Program-made: the position numbers and the translations under genes
DNA from: Bigelowiella natans CCMP2755
Taxonomy: Eukaryota; Cercozoa; Chlorarachniophyceae
Direction: 5' to 3'
DNA: 64,000 nucleotides
NCBI GenBank assembly: GCA_000320545.1
Contig: ADNK01001860.1
Location: 82,501-146,500 of the forward strand
In this document: positions 23,844 through 38,592 of the stretch, piece by piece
Layout of the letters: every line of letters starts with the position of its first letter
How positions within the stretch are numbered: the first letter of the stretch is position 1
The notes under the pieces: model-generated
Told to the model about the DNA's origin: nothing
Database searches by the model: none
The model's input: only the letters and a program-made list of their open reading frames with translations

Positions 23844-24624
23844 GCTTGGGTGTTGGAGAGATCTTTGTGAAGGCGCTTGTGGAATGGATTTTCCGGGTAG
23901 AGGGTCTCCCTAACAAGATTCGCATGAGCCACAGAGAATACTGCCTACATAATGCATGTGCGACAAAGCAATGAATCCATTTCATTGAAAAAACATCGAC
24001 CTCGATGACTAATTTTGCTCTCATGACAGCCATTTTCGGAATCCAAACCAGTTTTATTTCTTCGGTTGCTTTTGAGTTCCGAGAAGCAGCTTGATTGTTT
24101 CGGATGACGACGAAACCCGAAACTCGGAGCTGTTTGGACACGAGCAAATGTAACCTCCAAAATATATGAAATGCAGCGGTATTTGATTGTCGTAAAATAT
24201 ATTATTAAACCGTTTTTTGAATATCAATGCTGCAAAAGATCCGTTAAATCTGAATTGGTGTTCAGGTACCATCTGCCCCCAAGGTGTTTCTCTTGCACAT
24301 CATCAAGGGACAGTTCTCCAAGTAAGTTTTTATTTAAAGCTCCCGAGTCTCAGCGTTTCGTACGTGATCGTGGTAATGGAATCGCCAACCGAATTGTGTT
24401 CCTGGACTTATGATAACTCCACTGTTTTTTGAACCACTACGTGTCGCTTAGGGAAATATTTGATGAGAATTTTGTATAACTGTTTTAATGGCTAGAACTT
24501 TGATATTCTTTAGAATAAAGATGAATCAGAAGTGCTTACTTGTAATATGATGTTTAAAGGCGACAACAGACAATAGCGTGGAAGAGAGAATTCGAAAGCA
24601 AAGGGTTTACATCGGAGAAACACC

Positions 24625-26889
24625 ATGTCCCACATCAAGCACAGAACTGACTTTCAACTCACGAGCGAGATCAATTGCTACGTCCGTAAAGTGATGATGA
24701 AAGAGCGGCAAAGAGACATGAAAAGGAAGAATGTCTTGCATGAGCGAGAGGTAGGATGTATTCTAATGTGTTCATGAAGAAATAGAGGAATTTAGCTAAA
24801 AAATTCTTCTCTGCCAGATGAGGAGGGTGGCGATGAATTCCAAGCGTCCCTCCACTGCACAAGCAGTAATGCGATCCATGGAAGTCAAAACACCTAAAGA
24901 TAGTGGGGGGAAAAAAAATATGAGGAGGCCGAATACCGCGGCGGGCCGCAGATCCATGAAGGAGAAGATGGCCAAAAAAAATTCGAAGATAATAGCTGGG
25001 TAATAACCTGACACATAACGAAGCGAAAGCATGTATTCGCGTACTCACACTATGTCGCATCGCATTGGAAAATCTAAATTACACCCGTCACTATAACCCG
25101 CTAGAATTGGCGAAAGTAATGGCCTCGAAGAAGCAGAAGAGGTTATCAATTGATGATGCGCGGAATAAACGTAAAAACTCACCTTACGCTCATGTTTGCC
25201 ACACGGTTGTAGATTCTGAAGAGTTATACGAGTCGCGTCCCAATGTTAAGCGGGAAAATTAAAAAGGCTCATACCGAAAGCAAGTATGTAAATAATCTCC
25301 CAGTTGGAACTAGATAGACATCGAGTAAATGCAAGACAGGAGATACTCTCTGCGTTCAGAAACAATTTTTAGATAACATATTATTATCTTGAACACAAAT
25401 TGAATTATATACTTCGTACAGGCTATCTTTTCTGTTGAAGACTGTCTCACGAAAGCGTGGGCCAGGGCACTATAAGATTGATAAAGCGAGCTACTTAAAG
25501 AAAAAGCAGCAAATGCTGTGGCAGGCTATGAACCACAGCTTACCCAACGTATAAAAAAGAGCGTGTGAATAGAAAGAAGAGGAATGACATGAAAACATTA
25601 CTGATTATATTTAAAAGGTTGATGTTAAGCGTGAGGTGATTTGAATTTTATGTTGGTCCAAAACCTACATGACTACACTCGTGTTTTTTCACATGATGGT
25701 AAATTGCCTCCTCATCTGTTGAGGCGGGCAGATATTGTTGCACATTACAAAGCGTGATGATGATCACAATAGGTTCCTCTGAATTTGCGGCGACCGAATC
25801 CTCGAGCTATGAATACAGCTGCTGCTCAGCAACAGCCGGGACCTGCGGTGAGTTGAGATAGTTTTATGCGATGATATTTGAAATAATAGCATCAAAAGTA
25901 TATGATGAGTGCCTTTATGTTCAAGAAGGTGGCATCCGTTCATTAACTGCTCTTCTCTTCCCCCCTGAAACAACGTATTGAATTGTGTGGTGTGCAGGAC
26001 TACGACAGCGGCGAGCAGGCTCTGAACAATAGGCCACATACCTCTTCTTCTTTCTCCTTTGGATCTGCCATTCGAAGTAGCGTGCACGTTGGACTAAGGG
26101 AAAAGATGATGACCAAGGAGGTTAGTTAGCAAGTTACCACTCTGTGCAGAAGCAGAAATTATGAATCGAAGTAATTGTGAAATATCCATGACAAGAACAA
26201 AGTATAGCTTGGCCTTGTTACAGAGAATGTAGTGGTACTCAACACCAATAAGCACCATCGTCGTTTTACGGACGATCACAACAACACGCAAGTTGCAATA
26301 GACATAACACCATCATCAAACTCACTCTCAGAATCTTTTTACAGCGAAGGAGTTGCTTCAAAGACTCCGATCCTTCTAACTTTGTTAAAGAATACCGAAC
26401 GAAGCTCAAAGAGTACAACCCCGAAGCGCGGGAGGCGAGCAGGATGGACAAAAGGGAGAGGCGAGAGTGGAAGCAAGGTAATGATCTGGATTTGAATCAT
26501 TAGTAGATTAAGATTCTTGCAAGTTTCAACGAACGAAGGAGTGGGGAACTTTGCCTCATCCCACCACCTTCATCACAGTTGAATACGTCACCTGCAGCGT
26601 CTGAATTTTGGTTGGATTTTAGGGAAATGATAGCAACGATGATGATGATAATGATAATGATGAAAAGAAGAAGAAAAAATGTTGTTGATATTGATGATCT
26701 CTAGTGTGATGTAAATATTTCACTTCCAAATCCAGGAATGGTAGAGTTTCGCCGTAAAAGAATTGAGACTGAGAGAATGGAAAGGAATTTGTTGGCCGTG
26801 TACAGGTTGGTGCTGTTGATAGTCAGCACACAACAACATATTATAGTAGGCCATTTCTGTTTCAGAAGAAAGAACGTTCATGATATAAT

Positions 26890-26925
<36 letters not shown>

Positions 26926-26929
26926 TTAT

Positions 26930-26967
<38 letters not shown>

Positions 26968-27011
26968 ATATATATAAATATATATATTATATATATATAT
27001 ATATATAAATA

Positions 27012-27071
<60 letters not shown>

Positions 27072-28330
27072 GATAGGGAGGATGAAACAAAAGAGTAACA
27101 AGTGTGCGCTGACACGTAATTGTAGATCTTCGAACGAGTACATGGAAGAAAAGAAAGCTCGGAAAAAGAAGAAGGAAGACTTCTGTGAAAGACAGAAACA
27201 ATGGATAGGGATCATTCACACGCTAGAGGTAGCAATACTTGGGTTTGTAGCTGAAGAAGAAGAAGAAGAAGAAGAAGAAGAAGAAGAAGAAGAAGAAGAG
27301 AATAGAAAATTACTTGAATAACGAAATCAAATGAAGTTTAATCTGTCCTGCGACGCACTATATATAGTGTAGCCCAAAACAAAGATCGTCACTGTTTTCG
27401 TCACAAACACTTCACGATTTTCAACCCTTCTTTTTAAGTTTTGACGAAATTAAGTAGACAAGCTGAGAACATGCACGAGTTGAGCAATCAAAACCCTCTA
27501 TTGTATATCCACAACATCAAAGTTAACTTCTATAATTTGTTATCAGGCTTTCAGAAAGATTAGGAAAATTGTAGAGAAAGGCCGCTCCCGCTCATGGAGA
27601 AATAGTGCGAGACAAGATTTTAAACATCACGCCCAAATAACAACACGAGAAAATAAGATGAAGTTTTATATGAATTAGGAGCCACATGCATCATTATTTA
27701 TAGTTTCGGGTATACTTTTTTTAAGATACTAATTCTTTATTACCTTCGTTCCAAACTGAATAAATTTATATTGGTTCACCTTTGCATTCATGATGATATT
27801 CAGGGATACTGAGCGGTCTATTTAAAGGGCCTTGGAGCGGGGCCAAAGATCGTGCAGGGTAATAGGAGGGAGATGAACATCATCGTATAATAATAATGTT
27901 GATGGCGCACAAGTTGCGTCCATCTGCTCTCAACCTGTGAAGCTGGGAGGAGAGGGGGGACTGAGCCCACGCTGTTTATGAGAGAATCGTAACAAATGAA
28001 AATATTCAATGACCTTATCAGAATGAGGGAACAACAATGAAATTAGTTCGTTTTTCTATCTGGCCCCCCTCCATTCATTCCTTGACCTCTCTGTTGAAAC
28101 TACCGCAGCGGCCAAGTGCGGTTGATCCAGATGCTGCGGAAGTTTTTATTCAAACGCATGCTAACAAGATGGGTTAATAACCAAGTGCGGGAGAGGAAGA
28201 GGAAAGCTTTGGTTATTGTTTCCACGTTGAAGAAGCAACAAGTGATGGCTATGCGAAAGCAACTGATTGATGAAATGCTTTTAATTCGAAGAAGGGTATG
28301 TGCCCCCTCCGTATATGTCAGTTGATGGAA

Positions 28331-28374
<44 letters not shown>

Positions 28375-29995
28375 TGTTAGGAGTGAGGAAGAGAAAGGAC
28401 GGAAAGAGAGAGAAGATCTTACTATAATTTTGCAGTATCTATTTCCTTAATCTTTTGGTTGCACGTTTCTCCCTCGCTCCATTCGTACGGCTTTTTTTTA
28501 AAGTGTCCCACCTCTCCCCCCCCCCCTCTTCCACCTTTTCATAGATGATGTGCGTCCAGAGGCACTATCAACAACGGAGGAGAGTTATAAGATGGCGAAA
28601 AGTCATCTTAAGAGTGCGAGTATGCATTGAGAAGCTGCGGCAGCAACAAAGTTTTGTTACACGGAACCGCCGACGTCTCTGGAAAATCCTGTAACATTTT
28701 TCGCATTGTGACACAAAAGCGTAGTAGTATAACGAAGGGGACATAGTAGCTTGGAGCTGCTTTTATAAAAAGAGAGCGTATTAGAATAGGGTTGCCAATG
28801 CACACGAACGTGAAGGGCAAGTGAGGAGCTTCATTTGAATACATATACCTTGTGTCTTTCGATGCGGTTCCTTGTTCTGCTAGAAGAACTATTTAGCACC
28901 CCTTCCCTTCCCTATGCGGACAAACATATGTAACAACTATTTACGACTTTTTCTTCACCGATGATTGCTGCCTATGTCTTAAGCAAAAATTCTGTATAAT
29001 TCGTAAAGTAGGTTGCATGATTTCTAGATTTCCTGACATTCATTTCTGAGAGAAATATCTATCGTCTTTCTGACATATCATTTTCTTAGATTCTTGAAGT
29101 TCATTCCCAGCCTGGATATCGTATCAGTGGAGAGACTTTCTACGGACATATTTCGCAAGCGCCTAGAAGCATACAATCTAGCCATCATGCAACATGCCGG
29201 CCACTACAAGAAGCAGTTGGAAAAGATGCTACTCAAGTTGTTTGGGGCTTCAAATGCTATTTCTGGCCTTGAATACTCGATCATCGATTTCGAAATGGTT
29301 TGTGAGATGTTGCAGCCTTCATTCCCGGAGAAGAAATCAGCCGCCATTTTCAAGCTCATGGATGAGGATCACAGCGGGAAGGTAACATATATTCTAGAAT
29401 GATAAATCATTTGATTTTGCAGGTTTTCATTTTAATGGCTGGGTAACATTGATGGTGTTGGCCCGGTAACGGAGGGACGTGTCGCCGCATAGAAATAATT
29501 GCTGTTTCCTTTCCTTTCCGAATCTGTGATTATTATTATACTTCCTGCTTCTTCTCCATGATACTTGGCCAAAATCTTCGGAGCAGCCGCTCAGGCATCC
29601 TGATTTGTTTCTTTGAACGCTACTACCTTATATAATGAAAGGTGTCTTTCGAGGAATTCGTTAATTTCTACTACAAGAGATTCCACATTCATCGCATGAG
29701 TTCGGAGCCCATCAATCCCATAGACCCTATCGATGCAAGCATAGTTGGTCTTATCAAAGATGACCCAAAGCCCATTTTCCGGTTGGCGTTGACCGCGGGA
29801 GAGAAGGTGAGGGTGAGGCGGGAAGTGAAAATGTTACCGAAAATACAGAGGACCTCTTCGACTAGGAATCTGCAACTAAATCGCCGTGTGTTGATGGATT
29901 CGAAAAGAAAGGGCAGCAAGAAGGCTCTTATCGCTACCTCAGTGAGCTCCCCTCAAATCGAAGTAAGAGGGAAGGAAATCCGGAGCACGAAATGA
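24625..29995 (+). CDS. Basic coiled protein(s) ending in an EF-hand, possibly ciliary
   Basis: Splice-bounded blocks follow one another on the plus strand: 24625-24750, 24818-24999, about 25104-25235, 25422-25548, 25773-25847, 25998-26120, 26345-26477, 26736-26805, 27126-27228, 27547-?, 28109-28295, 28545-about 28690, 29090-29381, 29642-29995. Most neighbouring pairs match in phase; the joins near 25.0, 27.6 and 28.7 kb do not close. The product is very Lys/Arg-rich, with RPSTA and RPNTAAGRRS motifs, a GPGHYKID motif like SHIPPO/STPG-type ciliary proteins, IQ-like basic helices (RLIQMLRKFLFKRML, QRHYQQRRRVIRW) and a canonical EF-hand, LMDEDHSGKVSFEEFVNFYY. Ca2+ binding by the EF-hand is likely. 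A stop near 28692 could mean two genes, with the EF-hand gene starting later. The axonemal suggestion is inference. Confidence 0.5.
26890..27068. repeat. Compound (CA)n-(TA)n-(GT)n-(GA)n tract
   Basis: Nearly 180 bp of mixed dinucleotide repeat sits inside one intron of the EF-hand gene, followed by (GAA)n at 27245-27299 in the next. The unit order CA, TA palindromes, GT, GA can fold into cruciform or hairpin structures. Confidence 0.9.
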
Positions 29996-31226
29996 AAAGT
30001 CATCTCAGAGGCGTAAAAAATGATCAGACACATCATCGTTACCACAATATTAAGTCGACCCAGAGCATTCATCTACAGCACATCTTCTTCAGCTGTCAGG
30101 CTAGCAGGGTAGAGCACATGTGAGAAGAACTAGAGAAGGCAGAAGGTTCCCTGTCCACTAAATCATTTCTAGCTATGCTACCCACTCTGCACTGTGTAAC
30201 TATGTCTCTAGACATGCTCTTAGATGCTCTTTCCGTTATGCGAGAAAGAAACTAAGCTTGCTAGCTTGTGCATGCCTTTAAGGTCACTAGCTCTGGCCAG
30301 CTCTAGAGCTCAGGGCTAGCGAGCGAGCGAGCTTGCTAGCTCACTCGAAACGTAATACACACACCTAGACACCACTAGGCTAGCACAGCTAGACAGCTCT
30401 AGAGCTCAGCTAGACAGCGCACGAGCTAGCGAGCGCGAGTGACCAAAGCTAGCAAAGGTCAAACGTCGCTGCACTAGCTAGCGCAGCGCGCCTTCACTGC
30501 GATGCTGTGCCTAGTCACGCCAATGACAGCAAGTCCAGAAGTCCATGCCATGGCTAGCTAGCTAGCAGCGGTGAGCGATCTAGCGATACTAGCGACAGCT
30601 CGCATTTCTAGATGCACATAATTGTCTAATTGTTACAAGCTAGCAAGATCCACTATGATGTGTAGCTAGGTACGTATCGTAGCCGCTGCATTGAGCTACA
30701 TGAGGATGACCATTCTAGCATTGAACAAATTTGATTGATCAATTGCATCCGTCTTGCAAGATCGGCTAGCTAGTCAGTCATGCATTGATGGACAGCTAGC
30801 TAGCTAGACAGTCCACACTATCACATTTCTCGCTGTACGCATGCTTGTCCATCCGTATTCGTTATACATGTGCGCGTATCTTCGCACATCAATGTAATGC
30901 GTTAAATAACTGTTCGCTACCAGTGATGTCCTGATGTTGCACATTGGCAGCTTACAAACATGAGAAAACCATCAAATTTGACGTGCACAGCCTATAGAAA
31001 CTGTTACGTGGATATGATGCTTTGATAAATGATTTACACTCGTGAATTTATACACCAATATAACAAATTCCGATTTTTGAGCGATTTCACTCCGCTGTGC
31101 CGCCATACTAGTTTCAAAAACATATAGAGCCCTACAAAATTTTATGAAAGAGGCCACTTAAGGCTCGAACCATCTCACTCTATATAGATTGCAGAACGCA
31201 CAAACGCTATTATCATCTTCGATTCT
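29996..31226. other. CTAG/GCTAGC-rich spacer
   Basis: No gene is visible. 30280-30800 is saturated with CTAG and GCTAGC words (for example CTAGCTAGCTAGAC near 30797). A member of a dispersed repeat lies at 30690-30775. Confidence 0.6.
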
Positions 31227-33323
<2,097 letters not shown>

Positions 33324-34158
33324 GTTGTGCTGATGGGGGTTTGGATTTTGGCGAGCCCCCTCTGGTTTTGAGGCAAGGATTTTCCAAAAAGGCGGGGAAA
33401 ATATCTGCGATTTTTCGTCAATCCTTTCCTGTCACGCTGGTTCTTCATGGTAAACTCACCCACGATCCTGCATAAATCAATGCTCATCCCGGGATTCAAG
33501 GCCCAACGTTCGATTGTTTGTATGTTTGTGCTGCCAGTCGAGTTTTTACCGCAAAAAAACTCGCCCCTCTATTGCCCTTTATCGGTTTCCTTACAAAGGC
33601 ATTGGGCGAATTCATCCGAAAGCGACCCTGTCGCCCGTTAGGAAAGCGACACGTAGCATTGCCTAGCGTGAGCTTAGTGCCTAAACAGAATGTCATGTTG
33701 GCAGCAAGTTCGGCAGCAAGCATCGCATGAGAATTATATGCGCGTTGGGTTTTGTGGCAGCTTCTCTCAAAACTGAATTTTCGGTAAAACGCCCTTCGTT
33801 TTCACACAAATCGACTCTTTACCATCTCCGAATAATTACACAAGAAATGACTTGTCGCATGCCTGAAATTCATGGCAGGATGTTCCGAGCAACTGCATGC
33901 AGAACAAGCCAAAATATTACGCTTGGAATATCCATTGATATCGAGAAACTCCTTTCAGATAATTTTCCATGCAGCCACTTTGTGAACAGCCGGAATACCC
34001 GTAACGAATTTAGATATTATCAATACGATATATTATGCATTAATAATTTCCCAAATTGATATCAATGTACCAACGGTCTCGAGAACCGGAACTGCAGGGA
34101 GCCTCTGAACCCTACCGCTCTCTCCCTCCCTGTTGTAGTTGTTCCACTGGTACCAAGC
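33324..34158. promoter_or_regulatory. Shared upstream region between beta-tubulin (-) and glutaredoxin (+)
   Basis: This 0.8 kb lies between two divergent start codons and must hold both promoters. I see no TATA box, recognisable cis motif or extra coding chain; short open frames on the plus strand have no motif. Confidence 0.4.
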
Positions 34159-35513
34159 ATGGTAATGCGTGGTGGACACCCCAGTATGTTGTCACTATTC
34201 TCATCGGTCTCAAGACCAGTGGTATTGACGTTGATGTTGGTGACTCTGGCAGTGAGCATCATTGGAACGACGGTAAGTCACTGAAAGTACCCTACTTGTT
34301 GTCGATTATGGATCTCCGATTCCCTTATTCTCTTCGCCCACCGTAGCCTCGAGAAGGCAAGGTCATTACTCCTGTGAATCTCCTTCAAGGAGCCTGGCCT
34401 TGGGCGAAGCCACTTCCAATACAAGGTCGGGGGGGGGGAGGGTGAGAATTTACGACAGGGCACTTTCATCATCCATTCGTTATCAATTTCTATTATGTTT
34501 AGAATTCGAAGCTCCTCCACGCATCGTGCCTAAAATTCTGCCAAAGCTCTACGTCTTTGATCATTGTGAATATTGCACACGGGCGAGGTTGACAACTTGC
34601 ACATTTTAAGAATAAATCGTTTGTTCGTTCCTCGAAGCGTAGTCGCTATTCCACCGGCAAGGGGGGGGAGGGGGGGTTGAAGGGAGAGAATAAATTCTCT
34701 ATCTTCTCGTCACCTACTTCGATGTTAATTGTCCCTCGTAAAAATTTTCTCGAAAAAGGATGATATTCGGCCTGAAGAACATCGCCGTTGACCTCGTCTT
34801 CATAATGTAAGTGCTGCCCCGCCGAATTCCTCTCACATTTCCACCGATATCCATGATGACCCTGTTCTATACTGTGATACGGTATTCTACCTGAAATTTA
34901 CAGGTACGACAAGGCAGAGAAGCTTGTAAAGCTAGCTGGCAAGCGCATTACCCCAGTCCTTGAATTGGATGAGGGAGAAGCTATTCTCGAGTCTCTCGAC
35001 ATCGTGAAATGGGTTGAAATACATAACGCCGATGTAGTATGAGAATGATAACCATTGTATTGTAAAGATGGTTGCTAGGCTTGCTGCATGTATTCGACCA
35101 GCGACATCATAATCAGCAACACCATATCGGCTGTCAATTTCCATCTCCTTTCCTCCTCCTCGATAAAAATCCAAACATGAGAAATCGGTGTTTACTGCAT
35201 GCTGCTCGTTAGATTGACGGGACTTTCAAGCCGCGGATGCTACATCCTGGTTGCAATAATATTCGTTACTCTTAATCTCTATTTTTGTATGCGGTGTTCG
35301 ATACACAGACAACCATATTTTTACGAAAGCTGAGACCAACCACGTTTGAATTACGAAGCTTTTTGGGCTATTTTTTAAAAAAAGGGTGCCATGAGTTATG
35401 ATGACTCTAATGACTCCTCCTCCCCCTGGCAGCACGCAATCGGACGGATATTGAAGCCTGGCTCAGCAGAACTTCAATGCTGAGAAGGAAACTTACCAGG
35501 CCAAGGTGCTCGA

Positions 35514-35550
<37 letters not shown>

Positions 35551-36767
35551 GTTATCCATTTTTTATTTCCTCGTACAAACTGTGCACAGTTTTACCGACT
35601 TATGCCCATCTAAGAGTATTTGACAGCTCACCCCTTTACTTTGTTTAGAATTGTGGCAGCAAATCTCCCGGAATTCTCCCAGAGAAGCGCTCGGGATTAT
35701 TATATTGAGACCCATCCATTCACGGTCGCCAATTAAACTACGTGATACTTCTACTGCTCCTACTACCAATACTGCTGCTGCCACTACTTCCACTACTTCA
35801 ACCATTTGCCCATACAGTTATTCAGTTATTCTGACATCGTATAATGTACTTCTATCGTGAGCTGACGGTGATGAAAATACAAAATATTAGGCGGCGTGTG
35901 GTAGCGGCAGCAAGAGCAAGCAACAGCAGCAGCAGCCTGCTGCTGCTCAGAAGACGTCTCAAACAGGCAAATATGAAGAAAACCAAAACAACAATCCTGC
36001 TGTTGTTTGTTGCTGCTGCTGGTCATGATGTTTAATAACGATACTCCTGCTTTCACTCCAGAAGCGAAGAGGAATGAGAGTACAAATGAGGAGCTTCCAT
36101 CGTCTCTCTCTCAATTGCTAAACATGCAAGATTGTGAGGTGTTTGTACCAGAGCTCGAAGACATAAGGTAGTGTGAATGTCGATACGATGCGAAGTTCTG
36201 AGCATGATAATCATTATCTTCATCATCATCATCGTCGTAGTCGTCATCATCACCGATCAATATCTTATTATTCCTAGGGAAGATTATGAGGAGAAATTGA
36301 AAGACACGCCCCGTCTGAGGCGACAGCTCAATCAAGTAAAGCCATATCCGTAAAGCAGCTAGCATATAACTCGAGAATAACTCTTTCTCATCGTCGCAGC
36401 CAAAGATATTATCTGTTTAATCATTCCTTCTTCCCCCCACACTCCTAACGATAAACTACTTTTGCTTGTATTGTTATCTTGGCGAAGGAACTTCGTTTGC
36501 TGAGCAGCATGGTTTCATCAACTACGAGTGTAAACTTAGAAGAAGGCTTATCAATCGACGATATCACGCTTTTCTCAGCCCTGAGGCCTCTCACCCTTAT
36601 CAAAGTAACTGACACCATCTCACCTAAAAAACCGAAATACATATTATTACTTCGATGAAGTCGAAATTATGAAGATAGTAAGGATCGTGAATGATAATGA
36701 TGACGATGAAAACAGCCTGTTGCTGACACCAAAGCTTTGGAGAATTTATTGAGTTCCTGCCTACGCC

Positions 36768-36811
<44 letters not shown>

Positions 36812-36998
36812 CTCTCCCCCTGTGTTCATGTGTTTTGCTCACAAATCTTCATCTATCATTTTTCTGTCTTAGTCTTGATGTTTACGTTACCAATGTTGCC
36901 GCACGTAGGGCATCCGATTTGGCGAGAAGTTGGACGTATATATGCGGCAGATGAGCAAACGGGCAGATGTTCCACTGTACACTTCCTCAGCGATGTAA
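34159..36998 (+). CDS. GrxB-type glutaredoxin 2 homologue with N-terminal targeting region
   Basis: Twelve exons join in phase to 334 residues: 34159-34272, 34347-34425, 34503-34587, 34759-34806, 34904-35033, 35213-35249, 35433-35505, 35649-35724, 36070-36167, 36278-36335, 36488-36604, 36909-36998. The Grx2 (GST-like) fold is complete: KLYVFDHCEYCTRARMIFGL with CxxC active site, GKRITPVLELDEG (cis-Pro), ESLDIVKWV, DIEAWLSRT, LPEFSQRSARDYY, SIDDITLFSALRPLTLIK and a VYMRQMSKRADVPLY end. Bacterial GrxB is about 215 aa; the extra N-terminal 60 residues begin with a hydrophobic segment (VVLTLMLVTLAVSIIGTT) that looks like a signal anchor or the first half of a bipartite plastid signal. Another insertion is acidic (VFVPELEDIR). 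It would reduce glutathione-mixed disulphides. The exon 9 start is uncertain (36051-36070). Confidence 0.92.
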
Positions 36999-37986
36999 TT
37001 AAGAGGGCTTTCTCTCTTGCCGCAGCAAGGCGCTCTCCTGGCTCCACGTCATTTCAATGTACAAATACACGTCTTGTCTTCATAATCATGGCTCGTTTAG
37101 TTAGCAGTTGCAGAATAAGCATAAAGTAAAGCAATTTTTGAATATTTAAATAGATTTCTATGTGTTGCATACACGCGCACACATGCGTAAAATAAGAATA
37201 TTATACATGTTAGCGTAATACAAATACAAGTGTCTATAGTAATATAAAGCAGCCTGGTGCATTTGCTATCGCGCAAATGCATGCTCGCCTACTGCGAGTA
37301 GTGCTTGAATACAGAGACTGAGACAATATTTACACAGAAATACTTTAATCGTTGTAGTACACAATGTTTTCACTGTTGCACTGTGCCTCAAACAAAGACT
37401 TGTAGATTAGAGACGGAGCCAGAGTTTGCATTACTTGAATCACCGCGCCAAACCTACATGGAACAGGACAACATGATTGTTGAATCATTCCTGCTTCAGC
37501 GTGTAGCTGCCGGGTACTTTAACCTCGTAGCCTGACCATTGTCCAGTGCGCATGCATGCACACGCCCACGTGTGTGCACAAACATGCAATTTGTTGCATT
37601 GCACGAAGGCCATGATCAATGTGTATCAATGCACTGTAGTCTAGCTTATGTCTACATGCATACATATTTTTAGGATGTAATAATATCTCATGCAACTGCT
37701 TTACGCCTCTAGAGAGACACATGGCGCTACTATACTACATCGCATAGCATGTGCTGCGTTGCGCTACGCGCACCGAGCTTGTGAGCTACATAGCTGGATA
37801 GGCGCAGGATTTAGTAGTTTGCAAAGCTTCTGATCGACATTCGAGTTCGTCAGCAGTAAATATCATTTTCATTTTCCTTATTTCAGAATTTTTCAAGTTA
37901 TATTTAGTTTGGCTCTCTCCATAAGCAGCGATGCTATTGATGCTCCATCTCCATGAGAATACTCCTACAGATTTTCATTCCATATG

Positions 37987-38030
<44 letters not shown>

Positions 38031-38044
38031 GTGTGATGTGTGTG

Positions 38045-38076
<32 letters not shown>

Positions 38077-38359
38077 TGTTGTATATTAAATATTCACGTA
38101 TAAGGTTTGACACACCTAACTTGTCGAGAAAAAGGAACACGATGCTCGTATGCTGCAACAACAGCAATGGCAGCAATAACGATTACGATGATGGATGTTG
38201 AGTGTTGCTATCAGATGAAAATTTTAAATTCTTTTGGAGAATTTCTGTATTCTTCTTCTTCTTCTCTTTCTTCTTCTTTCCCTGTGATTGGCTCTGGTGA
38301 CTCACTCCATGACTGTATAGCGATGATTTGAAGCCGATCCGATAGCGACACGCACTCAC
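36999..38359. other. Spacer with CTAG-rich DNA and microsatellites
   Basis: No convincing gene. 37640-37810 is CTAG-rich. 37990-38076 is a (TA)n-(TG)n tract. The start at 37305-37535 is an open frame without splice support. Confidence 0.5.
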
Positions 38360-38388
38360 CCAACGCAACAGGGCGTCCTCCTTCACGC
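38360..38388 (-). CDS. Possible 29-bp exon with calponin-homology-like sequence
   Basis: Between an acceptor (GGAGCAG) and a good donor (GTGAGTG) the minus strand reads VKEDALLRW. This is reminiscent of the opening of calponin-homology domains (EDALLxW), but I could not connect it to flanking exons. Very short and tentative. Confidence 0.2.
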
Positions 38389-38399
38389 CTGCTCCACGA

Positions 38400-38561
38400 T
38401 GTAAATCAAGGAATGCTGCGCTTATTATCGTACACCGGATTTTTCGATTTTGTTACGCTACAGGACTCGTCTCAGGTATAACATATCTTCGGTTTTTTGT
38501 GGTTTTTCTTGAGGAAAATGGAACGTCGTTGTGTTCGCTTACACTACCACTACTACTACTT

Positions 38562-38592
<31 letters not shown>

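Noticed and set aside
37305-37535. 76-codon plus-strand open frame
   Set aside because: No splice sites in phase, no motif, and it lies in spacer-like DNA.
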